From an uncultured Tateyamaria sp. (GTDB taxonomy: Bacteria; Pseudomonadota; Alphaproteobacteria; Rhodobacterales; Rhodobacteraceae): 64,000 bases of DNA. Shown here one piece after another: positions 26,773 to 36,412 of the stretch. The first letter of the stretch is position 1; each line of letters opens with the position of its first letter. The notes beneath the pieces were generated by a model. It saw nothing but the letters and a program-made list of their open reading frames with translations. It was not told the DNA's origin and did not search any database. The position numbers were made by a program, and so were the translations under genes. The stretch covers positions 62,001-126,000 of the forward strand of contig NZ_CANLVZ010000001.1 in assembly GCF_947494755.1 (NCBI RefSeq), written 5' to 3'.

Positions 26773-28713
26773 ATGTTTGACACGATCCTGATTGCGAACC
26801 GGGGCGAGATCGCGTGCCGTGTGATGGAAACGGCGCAGGCCATGGGGGTGCGCTGTGTGACTGTCTATTCGGACGCGGACGCGCAGGCCAAGCATGTGGC
26901 GATGGCCGACCGCGCGGTCCATATCGGTGGGGCGGCTCCGGCCGACAGCTATCTGCGCGGTGACGTCATCATTCAGGCCGCATTGGACACGGGCGCGCAG
27001 GCGATCCATCCCGGCTATGGCTTTCTGTCCGAGAACCCGGATTTTGTCGAAGCGGTCGATGCCGCTGGCCTCACCTTTATCGGCCCGTCAGCAGACGCAA
27101 TCCGCGCCATGGGTCTCAAGGATGCGGCCAAGGCGTTGATGGTCGAGGCGGGCGTGCCGGTTGTACCCGGCTATCATGGGGCGGATCAGGATGATGCGCT
27201 GCTGGCCGATGAAGCGGCCAAGATGGGCTACCCGGTGTTGATCAAGGCCGTCGCAGGCGGCGGGGGCAAGGGCATGCGTCTGGTCGAGGACGCCGCCGCG
27301 TTTTTGGATGCGCTGGCCAGTGCCCGTTCCGAGGCCAAGACCGCTTTCGGCAACGCCGATGTGCTGGTCGAGAAATTCGTGACCCATCCGCGCCATATCG
27401 AGGTGCAGATATTCGGCGACGGGACCCGCGCCGTGCATCTGTTCGAACGCGACTGCTCTCTGCAACGCCGCCACCAGAAGGTGATCGAAGAGGCACCGGC
27501 CCCCGGCATGACACCCGAGATGCGCGCGGCCATGGGGGATGCGGCGGTCAAGGCGGCGGAGGCCATCGGTTACAAAGGGGCGGGCACGGTCGAGTTCATC
27601 GTGGACGGGTCTGGGCCGCTGCGCACCGACGGGTTCTTTTTCATGGAGATGAACACGCGGTTACAGGTCGAACACCCCGTGACCGAAGCCATCACCGGCG
27701 TCGATCTGGTCGAATGGCAGCTACGCGTGGCCGCTGGCGAAGGGCTGCCCAAGGCGCAGGATGAGTTGCACATCGACGGCCACGCTTTCGAGGCGCGCCT
27801 TTACGCCGAAAACGTTCCCGCAGGATTTCTGCCTGCGACCGGTACGCTGACCCATCTGGCTTTTCCTGCGACGGCGCGGGCCGATAGCGGCGTGCGCGCA
27901 GGCGATGAGATCAGCCCGTTTTACGATCCGATGATCGCCAAGGTGATCGTGCATGGCCCAACCCGTGCGGTGGCCTTGCGCCGGCTGTCTGCTGCCCTGA
28001 AGGGGACGCAGGTGGCGGGCACGGTCACGAACCTCGCCTTTCTCGGTGCGCTTGCGGATCACGTGGGCTTTGGGCGGGGCGAGGTGGATACGGGGCTGAT
28101 TGCACGTGACCTCGACGGTCTCACGGCAGTCAAAACGCCGGAGCCGCGACACGCTGTGGCTGCCGCGATGGCGCTGAGCGGGCTCGACGCGCCGGGGCCA
28201 ATGGCGGGGTTCACCCTGTGGGCCGCAAACACCCGAACGGTTGGGCTGCAGCACGAAGATGAGGTTCTGAATGTACGGGTGCAGGTTCTTGGCCCTGACA
28301 TGCAGCAGTGGCAGGTCGAGGGGCAAAGCCTGACCGCCGCGCGCAAGCACGGAACATGGCGCATCGATGACGATCCCGCGCCTGCAGTGGCCTGCGCGGA
28401 TGGCACGGCGACGGTCTTTGACACCTATGGCCTGACGTATACACATATCGATCCGCTGAATGTCGCGGCGAGCGCGGGTGGGGACGGCAACGTGATCCTC
28501 GCGCCCATGCCCGGCGTGGTGCGGGCGGTGTTTGCCACGCAAGGCGCGACCGTCAGCAAGGGCGACAAGCTGGCCGTGCTTGAAGCGATGAAGATGGAAC
28601 ACGCCCTGCTCGCCGCCCGAGACGGGGTGGTGGCCGAGGTGCTCGCCGAGGCGGGCGATCAGGTCGTCGCGGGGGCCGCGCTTGTCCGGCTCGAGGATGA
28701 GAGCGCGGCGTGA
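26773..28713 (+). CDS. mccA: Methylcrotonoyl-CoA carboxylase, alpha (biotin) subunit
   Basis: 646 aa biotin-dependent subunit. The biotin carboxylase domain opens FDTILIANRGEIACRVMETA, with ATP-grasp glycine loop GGGGKGMR, GDGTRAVHLFERDCSLQRRHQKVIEEAPAP and FMEMNTRLQVEHPVTE. The C-terminal carrier domain ends with LEAMKMEH, whose Lys607 is the biotin site. It forms the carboxylase with MccB; biotin attachment would come from the BirA encoded at 52658-53407. A GAGGAGAGG RBS precedes the ATG. Its stop overlaps the GTG start of the first GST-like gene. Confidence 0.95.
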   Translation: MFDTILIANRGEIACRVMETAQAMGVRCVTVYSDADAQAKHVAMADRAVHIGGAAPADSYLRGDVIIQAALDTGAQAIHPGYGFLSENPDFVEAVDAAGLTFIGPSADAIRAMGLKDAAKALMVEAGVPVVPGYHGADQDDALLADEAAKMGYPVLIKAVAGGGGKGMRLVEDAAAFLDALASARSEAKTAFGNADVLVEKFVTHPRHIEVQIFGDGTRAVHLFERDCSLQRRHQKVIEEAPAPGMTPEMRAAMGDAAVKAAEAIGYKGAGTVEFIVDGSGPLRTDGFFFMEMNTRLQVEHPVTEAITGVDLVEWQLRVAAGEGLPKAQDELHIDGHAFEARLYAENVPAGFLPATGTLTHLAFPATARADSGVRAGDEISPFYDPMIAKVIVHGPTRAVALRRLSAALKGTQVAGTVTNLAFLGALADHVGFGRGEVDTGLIARDLDGLTAVKTPEPRHAVAAAMALSGLDAPGPMAGFTLWAANTRTVGLQHEDEVLNVRVQVLGPDMQQWQVEGQSLTAARKHGTWRIDDDPAPAVACADGTATVFDTYGLTYTHIDPLNVAASAGGDGNVILAPMPGVVRAVFATQGATVSKGDKLAVLEAMKMEHALLAARDGVVAEVLAEAGDQVVAGAALVRLEDESAA

Positions 28714-29348
28714 GCGATCTGCACCTCACCGGTTACGTCTGGAGCGTCTATACCCGCGCCGCGCGGATGGGGCTGCACTTGGCCGGGTGCGATTATGACT
28801 ACACAGAAGTCGACCCGTTCAAAGCGGAAGGCGCTGCCACAGGTCATCCTATGGGCCGTGCGCCGGTGCTGCACGTGGATGGGGTAACAATCTACGAAAC
28901 GGCGGCGATCCTGCGCTGGTGCGACGCATATCGCGGTTGGAGCGCGCCGCCCATCATGCAGGCCCGCGTCGCGCAGGTCGGCGGGATCGTGGATGCCTAT
29001 GGCTACTGGCCCTTGGTGCGGCAGGTTTTTTCGCACGGCTGGTTTCGCCCGACCATGGGCGAGACGGCGGACCCCGATCAACTCAGCGCGGGGCTAGAGG
29101 CGAGCGGCGCGGTGCTGGACATGCTCGATGCGATTGCGAAAGATGGGGAGGTGCTGGACGGGGCCGCACTGACCTCGGCCGATTGCCACCTCGCGCCGAT
29201 GATCGACACCTTCCAGATGGTGCCCGAGGGGGCAGCAGCGCTGGCCAAACGGCCCGCACTTGCCCGTTGGTTCGCTACGATCATCGCGCAGCCCGTATTC
29301 GTCAATACCCGGCCCGACTGGCCGCATCGCCGCAAGGAGACACCATGA
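28710..29348 (+). CDS. Glutathione S-transferase-like protein 1 of leucine operon
   Basis: 212 aa, starting at a GTG that overlaps the mccA stop (GTGA). The N-terminal thioredoxin-like half shows WSVYTRAARMGLHLAGCDYDY, the conserved cis-proline segment MGRAPVLHVDG and YETAAILRWCDA. The C-terminal helical half has LTSADCHLAPMIDTF, matching the GST folding motif. The thiol-activating residue cannot be assigned with confidence. It is followed by a second GST-like gene with a 4-bp overlap. Its role in leucine breakdown is unknown. Confidence 0.78.
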   Translation: MSDLHLTGYVWSVYTRAARMGLHLAGCDYDYTEVDPFKAEGAATGHPMGRAPVLHVDGVTIYETAAILRWCDAYRGWSAPPIMQARVAQVGGIVDAYGYWPLVRQVFSHGWFRPTMGETADPDQLSAGLEASGAVLDMLDAIAKDGEVLDGAALTSADCHLAPMIDTFQMVPEGAAALAKRPALARWFATIIAQPVFVNTRPDWPHRRKETP

Positions 29349-30010
29349 TCACGCTCCACCATTGCCCCCAAAGCCGGTCGATGCGCACGCTTTGGCTGCT
29401 TTATGAACTCGACATCCCGTTTCGGGTCTCGGTCCACCCTTTCGACAAGTCGCTGCGCCGCCCCGAATTCCTGAGCCTCAGCCCCGCAGGCCGGGTGCCC
29501 GCCCTCGAGATCGACGGCGAGCGCATGTTCGAAACCGGCGCGATCACGCAATACCTGTGCGAACGTTTCAGCCCCGACCGGATGGGGCGCAGCGTGGACA
29601 GCCCGGACCGAATGGCCTGGCTGGTCTGGGTCAACTTCGCCGAAACCGTCAGCCAGCATGCGGCGGCGCTGACCCAGCAACACGTTGTGCTTTACGAGGA
29701 TCACATGCGCAGCCCCATCGTGATGAAGCTCGAGGCTGCGCGGCTCGCCAAATGCTATGACGCGATCGAGGCGCGGCTGTCCACGCCGGTCGAAAATAGG
29801 GACTACCTGCTGACCTCGGGGTTCAGTGCGGCTGACATCTCGGTCGGGCAGGCGGTTTACATGGCCCGGCATTTCGCGACGCTCGACAATCATCCCGAGA
29901 CGGCGGCGTGGTATGCGCGGATCAGCGCCCGTCCGGCCTTCATATCGAGCTTGCCCCAGGCGGGGGGTGGCCTCTACGCTCGGGACTTCTATCCGGTCTG
30001 GGAGGGATAA
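29345..30010 (+). CDS. Glutathione S-transferase-like protein 2 of leucine operon
   Basis: 221 aa GST-fold protein. The N-terminal LHHCPQSRSMRTLWLLYELDIPFRV places Cys5 and Ser8 at the usual thiol-activating position. LSPAGRVPALEIDGERMFETGAITQYLCERF carries the glutathione-binding cis-Pro and Glu/Thr pair. The C-terminal GFSAADISVGQAVYMARHF is the N-capping box. Start ATG 29345 overlaps the previous stop; the frame is open further upstream only as a shadow. It shares fold but only low similarity with the preceding GST-like protein. The HMG-CoA lyase gene begins 1 bp after its stop. Confidence 0.83.
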   Translation: MITLHHCPQSRSMRTLWLLYELDIPFRVSVHPFDKSLRRPEFLSLSPAGRVPALEIDGERMFETGAITQYLCERFSPDRMGRSVDSPDRMAWLVWVNFAETVSQHAAALTQQHVVLYEDHMRSPIVMKLEAARLAKCYDAIEARLSTPVENRDYLLTSGFSAADISVGQAVYMARHFATLDNHPETAAWYARISARPAFISSLPQAGGGLYARDFYPVWEG

Positions 30011-30011
30011 G

Positions 30012-30863
30012 ATGTCAGGACGTGTCGAGATCTACGAGGTGGGCCCGCGCGACGGCTTGCAGAACGAAGCAGGCGAGATCGCGGTGGCCGATAAGGTCGC
30101 GCTAATCGACTGCCTGAGCGGGGCGGGGTTCAGGCGTATCGAGTGCGCCAGTTTTGTGAGCCCCAAATGGGTGCCCCAGATGGCGGGCAGCGGCGAGGTG
30201 CTGGCCAAGATCGCGCGCGCAGACGGGGTGCGCTATGCCGCGCTGACCCCCAACATGCGCGGATACGAGGACGCATTGGCGGCAGGCGCGGACGAGATTG
30301 CCGTGTTTGCCTCCGCCAGCGAAGGGTTCTCCAAGGCCAATATCAACGCGAGCATTGACGAGTCGCTTGATCGCTTTGCCCCGGTCATCGCAGCCGCGCG
30401 CGCCATTGACCTGCCGGTGCGGGGCTATGTGTCTTGCGTGGTCGAGTGCCCCTATGACGGTGCGGTGGACCCTGCTGCGGTGGCCCAGGTTGCGGATCGA
30501 CTGTTTGCGATGGGCTGTTACGAGATCAGTCTTGGCGACACTATCGGGCGAGGTACGCCCGACGCGATTGCTCGCATGTTGCTGGCGGTGCGCGACGCGG
30601 TTCCCGTGGGCCGCTTGGCGGGCCACTACCACGACACCGGGGGCCGGGCGATGGACAACATTGATGTCTCGCTCAGCCTCGGTGTGCGGGTGTTTGATGC
30701 AGCCGTGGGCGGTTTGGGCGGATGTCCGTTCGCACCGGGGGCCGCCGGGAATGTCGCGACCGAGGCGGTTGCGCTGCACCTGTCCCGGCTTGGCTATGAC
30801 ACGGGCCTCGACATGGACAAGGTGGTGGAGGCCGCCGCGTTGACCAAGGCCATGCGTAGCTGA
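30012..30863 (+). CDS. mvaB: Hydroxymethylglutaryl-CoA lyase
   Basis: 283 aa TIM-barrel lyase that splits HMG-CoA to acetoacetate and acetyl-CoA, the last step of leucine degradation. It opens VEIYEVGPRDGLQNE (catalytic Arg and metal-binding Asp) and carries FVSPKWVPQM and GHYHDTGGRAMDN (metal-binding histidines). The C-terminal loop GGLGGCPFAPGAAGN has the redox-sensitive active-site Cys. Length suits bacterial MvaB/LiuE. The ATG at 30012 lies just behind the second GST-like gene. Confidence 0.95.
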   Translation: MSGRVEIYEVGPRDGLQNEAGEIAVADKVALIDCLSGAGFRRIECASFVSPKWVPQMAGSGEVLAKIARADGVRYAALTPNMRGYEDALAAGADEIAVFASASEGFSKANINASIDESLDRFAPVIAAARAIDLPVRGYVSCVVECPYDGAVDPAAVAQVADRLFAMGCYEISLGDTIGRGTPDAIARMLLAVRDAVPVGRLAGHYHDTGGRAMDNIDVSLSLGVRVFDAAVGGLGGCPFAPGAAGNVATEAVALHLSRLGYDTGLDMDKVVEAAALTKAMRS

Positions 30864-30874
30864 TCTGAGGGACG

Positions 30875-31663
30875 ATGATGCCAGAGACGATTTCGATTGA
30901 GACGGACGCACGCGGTGTTGCCACCCTGACGCTGAACCGGCCCGAAAAGCACAACGCGCTCAGTGCGGCGATGCTGGCCGAATTGACCCAGGCAGCGGCG
31001 GATTTGGGCGCAGATGATGCAGTGCGCGTGGTCGTCCTGACCGGTGTGGGCAAGAGTTTCTGCGCAGGCGGTGACCTTGATTGGATGCGCGCCCAGATGC
31101 AGGCCGATGCGGCGGCCCGCGCGCGCGAGGCGGGCAAGCTGGCGTATATGTTGCAGGCGCTCAACACCATGCCCAAGCCACTGATCGGCGCACTGCAAGG
31201 CAACGCATTCGGAGGCGGGGTTGGCATGGCGTCGGTCTGCGACATGGCGATTGGGGTAGATCATTTGAAAATGGGGCTGACGGAAACGCGGCTCGGGATC
31301 ATCCCGGCAACCATCGGCCCTTACGTGCTGGCGCGCATGGGCGAGGGGCGCGCGCGTCGTGTTTTCATGTCGGCGCGTCTGTTTGATGCGGCAGAGGCGG
31401 TTGATCTGGGCCTGTTGGCGCGCGCCGTACCTGCGGACGATCTGGACGCAGCGGTCGAGGCTGAGGTTGTGCCCTACCTGTCCTGCGCACCCGGTGCTGT
31501 GGCGGCGGCAAAGGCACTGGCGCGCGATCTGGGCCCACGCATTGATGAGGGCACTATTGCGATGACGATTGAGGCCCTGAAATCCCGGTGGGAGACACAA
31601 GAGGCCGCTGAGGGCATTGGCGCATTCTTTGAAAAACGTCGCGCGGTGTGGATGCCGGACTAG
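30875..31663 (+). CDS. liuC: Methylglutaconyl-CoA hydratase, enoyl-CoA hydratase/isomerase family
   Basis: 262 aa crotonase-fold enzyme, predicted from operon position to hydrate 3-methylglutaconyl-CoA to HMG-CoA. The crotonase blocks are LNRPEKHNALSAAM, SFCAGGDLDWM (oxyanion hole), GALQGNAFGGGVGMASVCDMAIG and TETRLGIIPATIGPYVLARMG (catalytic Glu). The start is the ATG at 30875 or the adjacent one at 30878. It is the last gene of the operon, and its stop codon overlaps that of the LysR remnant on the other strand. Confidence 0.88.
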   Translation: MMPETISIETDARGVATLTLNRPEKHNALSAAMLAELTQAAADLGADDAVRVVVLTGVGKSFCAGGDLDWMRAQMQADAAARAREAGKLAYMLQALNTMPKPLIGALQGNAFGGGVGMASVCDMAIGVDHLKMGLTETRLGIIPATIGPYVLARMGEGRARRVFMSARLFDAAEAVDLGLLARAVPADDLDAAVEAEVVPYLSCAPGAVAAAKALARDLGPRIDEGTIAMTIEALKSRWETQEAAEGIGAFFEKRRAVWMPD

Positions 31664-31916
31664 GTCCCGGCAAAGTCAGAGCGGCGGGCCCGCAAGGCAT
31701 CCGACACAAAGAGGGTGAAGGCGGCAATGCGCGGCACTGCGCGCAGATCGGCATGGGTCAGGACCCAGATGGGCGGGTAGGGAAACAGCGGCAAACCCGG
31801 CGGGCGACAGTGGCGTGGTTCACCTTTAGGGTACGGGCCGCGCCGCTGAGTCCGCCATTGCGCACCGTTTCGAGCACAAAGCGCAGATCGCCCCAATCCA
31901 TGTCCTTCTCGCTCAT
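31660..31916 (-). pseudogene. LysR-family regulator remnant with large internal deletion
   Basis: Reading from 31916, MSEKDMDWGDLRFVLE and GGLSGAARTLKVNHATVARR are the N-terminal helix-turn-helix of a LysR regulator, about 40 residues. Near 31797 the reading frame switches. In the neighbouring frame PIWVLTHADLRAVPRIAAF and VSDALRARRSDFAGT match the C-terminal end of the same family, stopping at 31660. About 210 codons, the whole effector domain core, are missing against the usual length near 300 aa. This is a deletion remnant, not a short functional gene. It may once have regulated a neighbouring operon. Confidence 0.75.
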
Positions 31917-32029
31917 CCGCCCCGCCTTTCCTGATCGTTTTTGCACAGGTGGGATAACACAATCCTTAATTCCCGAACAGCATTTCGACCCGTATCAAGG
32001 GCGCCAGTAAGATAACCAAAGGACAGAAT

Positions 32030-32311
32030 ATGACCACCCATGCCGTTGTGATGCTGCGCGTCACGAACCCAGAAAGCTTGAATGCCTACCGCGAAAAAGC
32101 CGCCGAAGCGCTCGCGCACCATGGAGGACAGGTGGTGCAGGCCTCACCCGATCTCAAGGTGCTTGAGGGCAAGCCGGTGGTACCGGATGCCATAGCGGTC
32201 GTGAGCTTTCCCGACCGGGCCGCTGCCGAGGCATGGATTGCGGACCCTGAACTGGCGAATGTACATGCCTTGCGGCGGGGGGCGGGGAGCTCGGAAATTA
32301 TCCTGCTGTAA
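32030..32311 (+). CDS. DUF1330-family small protein
   Basis: 93 aa dimeric ferredoxin-like fold expected. The family pattern is clear: VVMLRVTNPESLNAYREKAAEALAHHGGQ near the start, GKPVVPDAIAVVSFPDRAAAEAWIADPEL in the middle, and an R-rich SSEIILL end. Members of this family have no established reaction. AAGGACAGAAT before the ATG is the likely RBS. It stands alone between the LysR remnant and the GAF gene; a short GC hairpin (32355-32368) follows within 45 bp. Confidence 0.85.
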   Translation: MTTHAVVMLRVTNPESLNAYREKAAEALAHHGGQVVQASPDLKVLEGKPVVPDAIAVVSFPDRAAAEAWIADPELANVHALRRGAGSSEIILL

Positions 32312-32506
32312 GCCGATTTTCTGGATCTGGACCAAAAGGGCGGACCGCCATATGAAGGGTGCGCCCTTTCTACCTCCAATTGCGTCCCTTAGGTGACGCA
32401 ACGTAATTTTCTTTTGATTTAGCGTCATTTTCCGTTACTTTTGGCACAACTGTGCGCTCGCTTGGACACCTTTGGGCGTGTGCGGCCTGACAAAAGTGTA
32501 CCACAC
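32312..32506. other. AT-richer intergenic region upstream of the GAF gene
   Basis: 195 bp. A 5-bp stem AAGGG/CCCTT with loop TGCG (32355-32368) followed by a short pyrimidine run may be a weak terminator for the DUF1330 gene. Further on, TGACGC (32394-32399) and GCGTCA (32422-32427) form an inverted repeat with a 22-nt spacer in an AT-rich stretch, where a promoter for the GAF gene would be expected. No gene is seen. Confidence 0.35.
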
Positions 32507-33280
32507 ATGACGCACGCCTCTTTTGATTTCAGTAACTTGGTCGAATTTGACGCCCTTGCGCAGTCGATTGCGGCGCGGCTGAACTGTAGCCTGAGTTTGA
32601 TCAGTATCGCGGACGGGGACACGCTGCAGGCCATGGGGCATTCGGGGCACGAGCCCGATATCGCCCAAAGAACGGTGGCCGCACGCGACACGATCTGCAT
32701 TCATACAATGCGGGCCGCCCAGCCTCTGAAGATCGCGGACGTGCGCGCCGACCCCAAGTTTCGGGACGCCCCCACTGTCGAGGCGTTGAACGTCGGGGCC
32801 TATCTTGGGGTGCCTCTGCGCATGGACGGCGGCAATGTCATTGGTGCGATGTGTGCAATCTCGAGCGCGCCGCGCATCTGGCAGGAGGCGGAGATCGACT
32901 ATTTGCTGGCGGTGGCCGATCTGGCCGAAAGCAAGATCGAACGGCTCACGCTGCGATATGAGCATGGCGCGCTCAGCCGGGCGCTGGCCGAGAATGACGC
33001 GATCCTTTCGACCCTTGCAGAGACGCGCGGCAAAGCGGTGACGGTGCACAACGCGGACGGCGATCTGGTCTTTGCCAATGCCACGTTGCGTACCGATTTG
33101 CATCTGAGCTTTCAGGAGCTGTTGGCGCTGCCCCGCGCAGCGCAGCAACTGGTGGCACAGGGAGCCCACGCGGGGGCGGTTGAAGTGAATGTGCCGGGCC
33201 GCCCGACCCACGCCCTTTTTGCCCACGTGTTCGCGGTCAAGGACGGGCTGACCCTTGCCGAATGGCACCGCGACACGTGA
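32507..33280 (+). CDS. GAF-domain sensory protein
   Basis: 257 aa, cytoplasmic. A GAF domain spans roughly residues 10-150: SIAARLNCSLSLISIADGDTLQAMGH, then VAARDTICIHTMRAAQPLKIADVRADPKF and GAYLGVPLRMDGGNVIGAMCAISS. The C-terminal part (about 165-250) looks like a degenerate PAS-like module (GKAVTVHNADGDLVFANATL). No kinase, cyclase or HTH output domain follows, so any signal must pass to a partner. ATG 32507 is chosen although its RBS is poor; a TTG at 32441 is in frame but would add unconserved residues. It lies directly upstream of the nuo operon, with no evidence of functional linkage. Confidence 0.75.
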   Translation: MTHASFDFSNLVEFDALAQSIAARLNCSLSLISIADGDTLQAMGHSGHEPDIAQRTVAARDTICIHTMRAAQPLKIADVRADPKFRDAPTVEALNVGAYLGVPLRMDGGNVIGAMCAISSAPRIWQEAEIDYLLAVADLAESKIERLTLRYEHGALSRALAENDAILSTLAETRGKAVTVHNADGDLVFANATLRTDLHLSFQELLALPRAAQQLVAQGAHAGAVEVNVPGRPTHALFAHVFAVKDGLTLAEWHRDT

Positions 33281-33446
33281 CCTGATCAAAAACGGCGCGG
33301 ATGCGTCGAAATCACCCGGTGATTTCCGTCACTTCCGCCTTTGGGTTTATTGACCCTGCCGGGCGGCACGCGTACACCCATGCTCAGTCAACTTTGCCAC
33401 TTGACCCCGCACGCCGCCGTCGCGTGCGCCTCAAAAGGAGCCAAAC
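33281..33446 (+). promoter_or_regulatory. Upstream region of the nuo operon with palindrome
   Basis: This 166-bp gap should hold the nuo promoter. A 19-bp perfect palindrome lies at 33308-33326 (arms GAAATCACC and GGTGATTTC, one central base). TTGACC at 33350-33355 with TACACC 17 nt later is the best, but weak, promoter pair. AAAAGGAG at 33433-33440 is the RBS of nuoA. No reading frame of interest is present. Confidence 0.5.
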
Positions 33447-34348
<902 letters not shown>

Positions 34349-34358
34349 GAGGACACGC

Positions 34359-34979
34359 ATGAGCCAAGCGCTGAACGAACTGGGCACCTATATCGAGGGC
34401 AAGCGCCCCGATTGCGTGCTGGCCTGGGATGTGACCCATGGCGAGTTGAACGTGGATGTGGCCCCCTCCAGCATCGTGGGGCTGGTCGAGTTTCTGAAGG
34501 TCGATTCCACTTGCCGGTTCTCATCCCTCGTGGACATCACGGCGGTGGACTATCCGGGCCGGGCCAAGCGTTTCGATGTCGTCTACCACTTCCTATCGAT
34601 GTATCAGAACCACCGCATCCGTCTGCGCGTGTCGATCCGCGAGGATCAGATGGTGCCGTCGGTCACGGATGTGCACCCCTCGGCCAACTGGTTCGAGCGC
34701 GAAGTGTTCGACATGTTCGGCATCCTGTTTTCGGGCCATCCCGATCTGCGCCGCATCCTCACCGACTATGGCTTTCGCGGCTATCCGCTGCGCAAGGATT
34801 TCCCGACCACGGGCTATACCGAAGTGCGCTATGACGAGGTCGAAAAGCGGGTGGTTTATGAACCCGTCTCACTCGTTCAGGAATACCGCCAGTTCGATTT
34901 CATGAGCCCGTGGGAGGGTGCCGAATACATCCTGCCCGGCGATGAAAAGGACGGCGCAAAAGAGACGGAGGCGAAGTGA
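34359..34979 (+). CDS. nuoC: NADH-quinone oxidoreductase subunit C (30 kDa)
   Basis: 206 aa peripheral-arm subunit, separate from NuoD as in alphaproteobacteria and mitochondria. The 30-kDa signature is ERELFDMFGI-like, here [37 protein letters not shown]. It ends with an acidic/lysine tail. RBS AAGAGGAC lies upstream of the ATG at 34359. It supports NuoB and NuoD near the quinone pocket. Confidence 0.97.
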   Translation: MSQALNELGTYIEGKRPDCVLAWDVTHGELNVDVAPSSIVGLVEFLKVDSTCRFSSLVDITAVDYPGRAKRFDVVYHFLSMYQNHRIRLRVSIREDQMVPSVTDVHPSANWFEREVFDMFGILFSGHPDLRRILTDYGFRGYPLRKDFPTTGYTEVRYDEVEKRVVYEPVSLVQEYRQFDFMSPWEGAEYILPGDEKDGAKETEAK

Positions 34980-34980
34980 G

Positions 34981-35154
34981 GTGGATATGCTGATCTGGCT
35001 TGCCATTGCTGCGCTGACCGTCATTCCGATGTTCAAACTGCTGCCGCATTTCGGCATTCACCAATATTGGTCCTTCGTCTGCGTGCTGCCAATCGGCACC
35101 ATCGCGCTGCTCTGGTTCATGGCGATGAAACTTCAGGAATTGGAGAAGCGGTGA
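34981..35154 (+). CDS. Small single-helix membrane protein between nuoC and nuoD
   Basis: 57 aa. GTG 34981 is favoured by GGAGG 9 nt upstream; an ATG two codons later is the alternative. One or two hydrophobic stretches (MLIWLAIAALTVIPMFKLL and SFVCVLPIGTIALLWFMAM) suggest a hairpin membrane protein. The end KLQELEKR is charged. It lies 1 bp behind the nuoC stop, and its own stop overlaps a micro-ORF that leads into nuoD. No family recognised. Its position implies expression with complex I, and a role as assembly or accessory subunit is speculative. Confidence 0.7.
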   Translation: MDMLIWLAIAALTVIPMFKLLPHFGIHQYWSFVCVLPIGTIALLWFMAMKLQELEKR

Positions 35155-35195
35155 TGATCTTCCTATTTGAACGCCTGAACGAGGTGACACGATGA
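35154..35195 (+). CDS. Candidate 13-codon micro-ORF bridging to nuoD
   Basis: ATG 35154 overlaps the stop of the small membrane-protein gene (TGATG). The frame [13 protein letters not shown] ends in a TGA at 35193-35195 that overlaps both possible nuoD starts. The whole gap is thus filled by a frame joined to its neighbours by stop/start overlaps, as needed for continuous ribosome passage. It may act as a translational relay without a functional peptide. No independent RBS is seen, so chance is possible. Confidence 0.3.
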   Translation: MIFLFERLNEVTR

Positions 35196-36412
35196 TGGAC
35201 GGCACCAAAGGTTTCGACGACGCCCTCACGGGCGAGCAGAAGATCCGCAACTTCAACATCAACTTTGGGCCTCAGCACCCGGCGGCGCACGGTGTGTTGC
35301 GCCTCGTGCTGGAACTCGACGGGGAAGTGGTCGAACGCTGTGACCCGCATATCGGCCTGCTGCACCGTGGCACCGAAAAGCTGATGGAATCGCGTACCTA
35401 TCTGCAAAATCTGCCCTATTTCGACCGGCTGGACTATGTGGCCCCGATGAACCAGGAACACGCCTGGTGTCTGGCCATTGAAAAGCTGACGGGCGTCGAA
35501 GTGCCCCGCCGCGCCTCGCTGATCCGGGTGCTGTTCTGCGAGATCGGGCGCGTGCTGAACCACTTGCTCAACATCACCACGCAGGCGCTTGACGTGGGCG
35601 CACTGACCCCGCCGCTCTGGGGGTTCGAAGAGCGTGAGCAGCTGATGATTTTCTACGAACGGGCCTGCGGTGCGCGCCTGCACGCGGCCTATTTCCGCCC
35701 CGGCGGTGTACATCAGGACCTGCCGGACGATCTGCTCGACGATATCGAGGAATGGGCGCACAAGTTCATGTCCGGCTTTATGGAGGACATCGACGGGCTG
35801 CTGACCGAAAACCGCATCTTCAAACAGCGCAACGCCGACATCGGGATCGTGACCGAAGAGGACATCCTCGAATACGGTTTCTCGGGTGTGATGGTGCGTG
35901 GATCGGGTTTGGCGTGGGATTTGCGCCGCGCGCAACCCTATGAATGCTATGATGAATTCGACTTCCAGATCCCGGTCGGCAAAAACGGCGACTGCTATGA
36001 CCGCTACCTCGTCCGGATGGAAGAAATGCGCCAATCCGTCAGCATCATCAAACAGGCCATCGGCAAGCTGCGCGACTGCCCCGGCGACATTCTGGCCCGT
36101 GGCAAGATCACCCCGCCAAGCCGGACGGACATGAAAACGTCGATGGAATCGCTGATCCACCACTTCAAACTCTACACCGAAGGCTTCCACGTCCCCGAAG
36201 GCGAAGTCTATTGCGCGGTCGAGGCCCCGAAGGGGGAGTTCGGCGTCTATCTCGTCGCGGACGGCTCCAACAAACCCTACCGCGCCAAGATCCGCGCACC
36301 CGGCTTCCTGCATCTACAAGCGATGGATTACATGAGTACCGGGCACCAACTCGCTGATGTCGCTGCGATTATCGGGACCATGGATGTGGTGTTTGGGGAA
36401 ATCGACCGGTGA
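35195..36412 (+). CDS. nuoD: NADH-quinone oxidoreductase subunit D (49 kDa)
   Basis: 405 aa peripheral subunit forming much of the quinone-binding cavity. [22 protein letters not shown] near the start holds the conserved His pair, and [23 protein letters not shown] and the C-terminal DVVFGEIDR are family marks. The quinone-contacting tyrosine is in the [14 protein letters not shown] region. ATG 35195 lies 7 nt after GAGGTGA; the preceding ATG at 35192 is also possible. Confidence 0.97.
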   Translation: MDGTKGFDDALTGEQKIRNFNINFGPQHPAAHGVLRLVLELDGEVVERCDPHIGLLHRGTEKLMESRTYLQNLPYFDRLDYVAPMNQEHAWCLAIEKLTGVEVPRRASLIRVLFCEIGRVLNHLLNITTQALDVGALTPPLWGFEEREQLMIFYERACGARLHAAYFRPGGVHQDLPDDLLDDIEEWAHKFMSGFMEDIDGLLTENRIFKQRNADIGIVTEEDILEYGFSGVMVRGSGLAWDLRRAQPYECYDEFDFQIPVGKNGDCYDRYLVRMEEMRQSVSIIKQAIGKLRDCPGDILARGKITPPSRTDMKTSMESLIHHFKLYTEGFHVPEGEVYCAVEAPKGEFGVYLVADGSNKPYRAKIRAPGFLHLQAMDYMSTGHQLADVAAIIGTMDVVFGEIDR

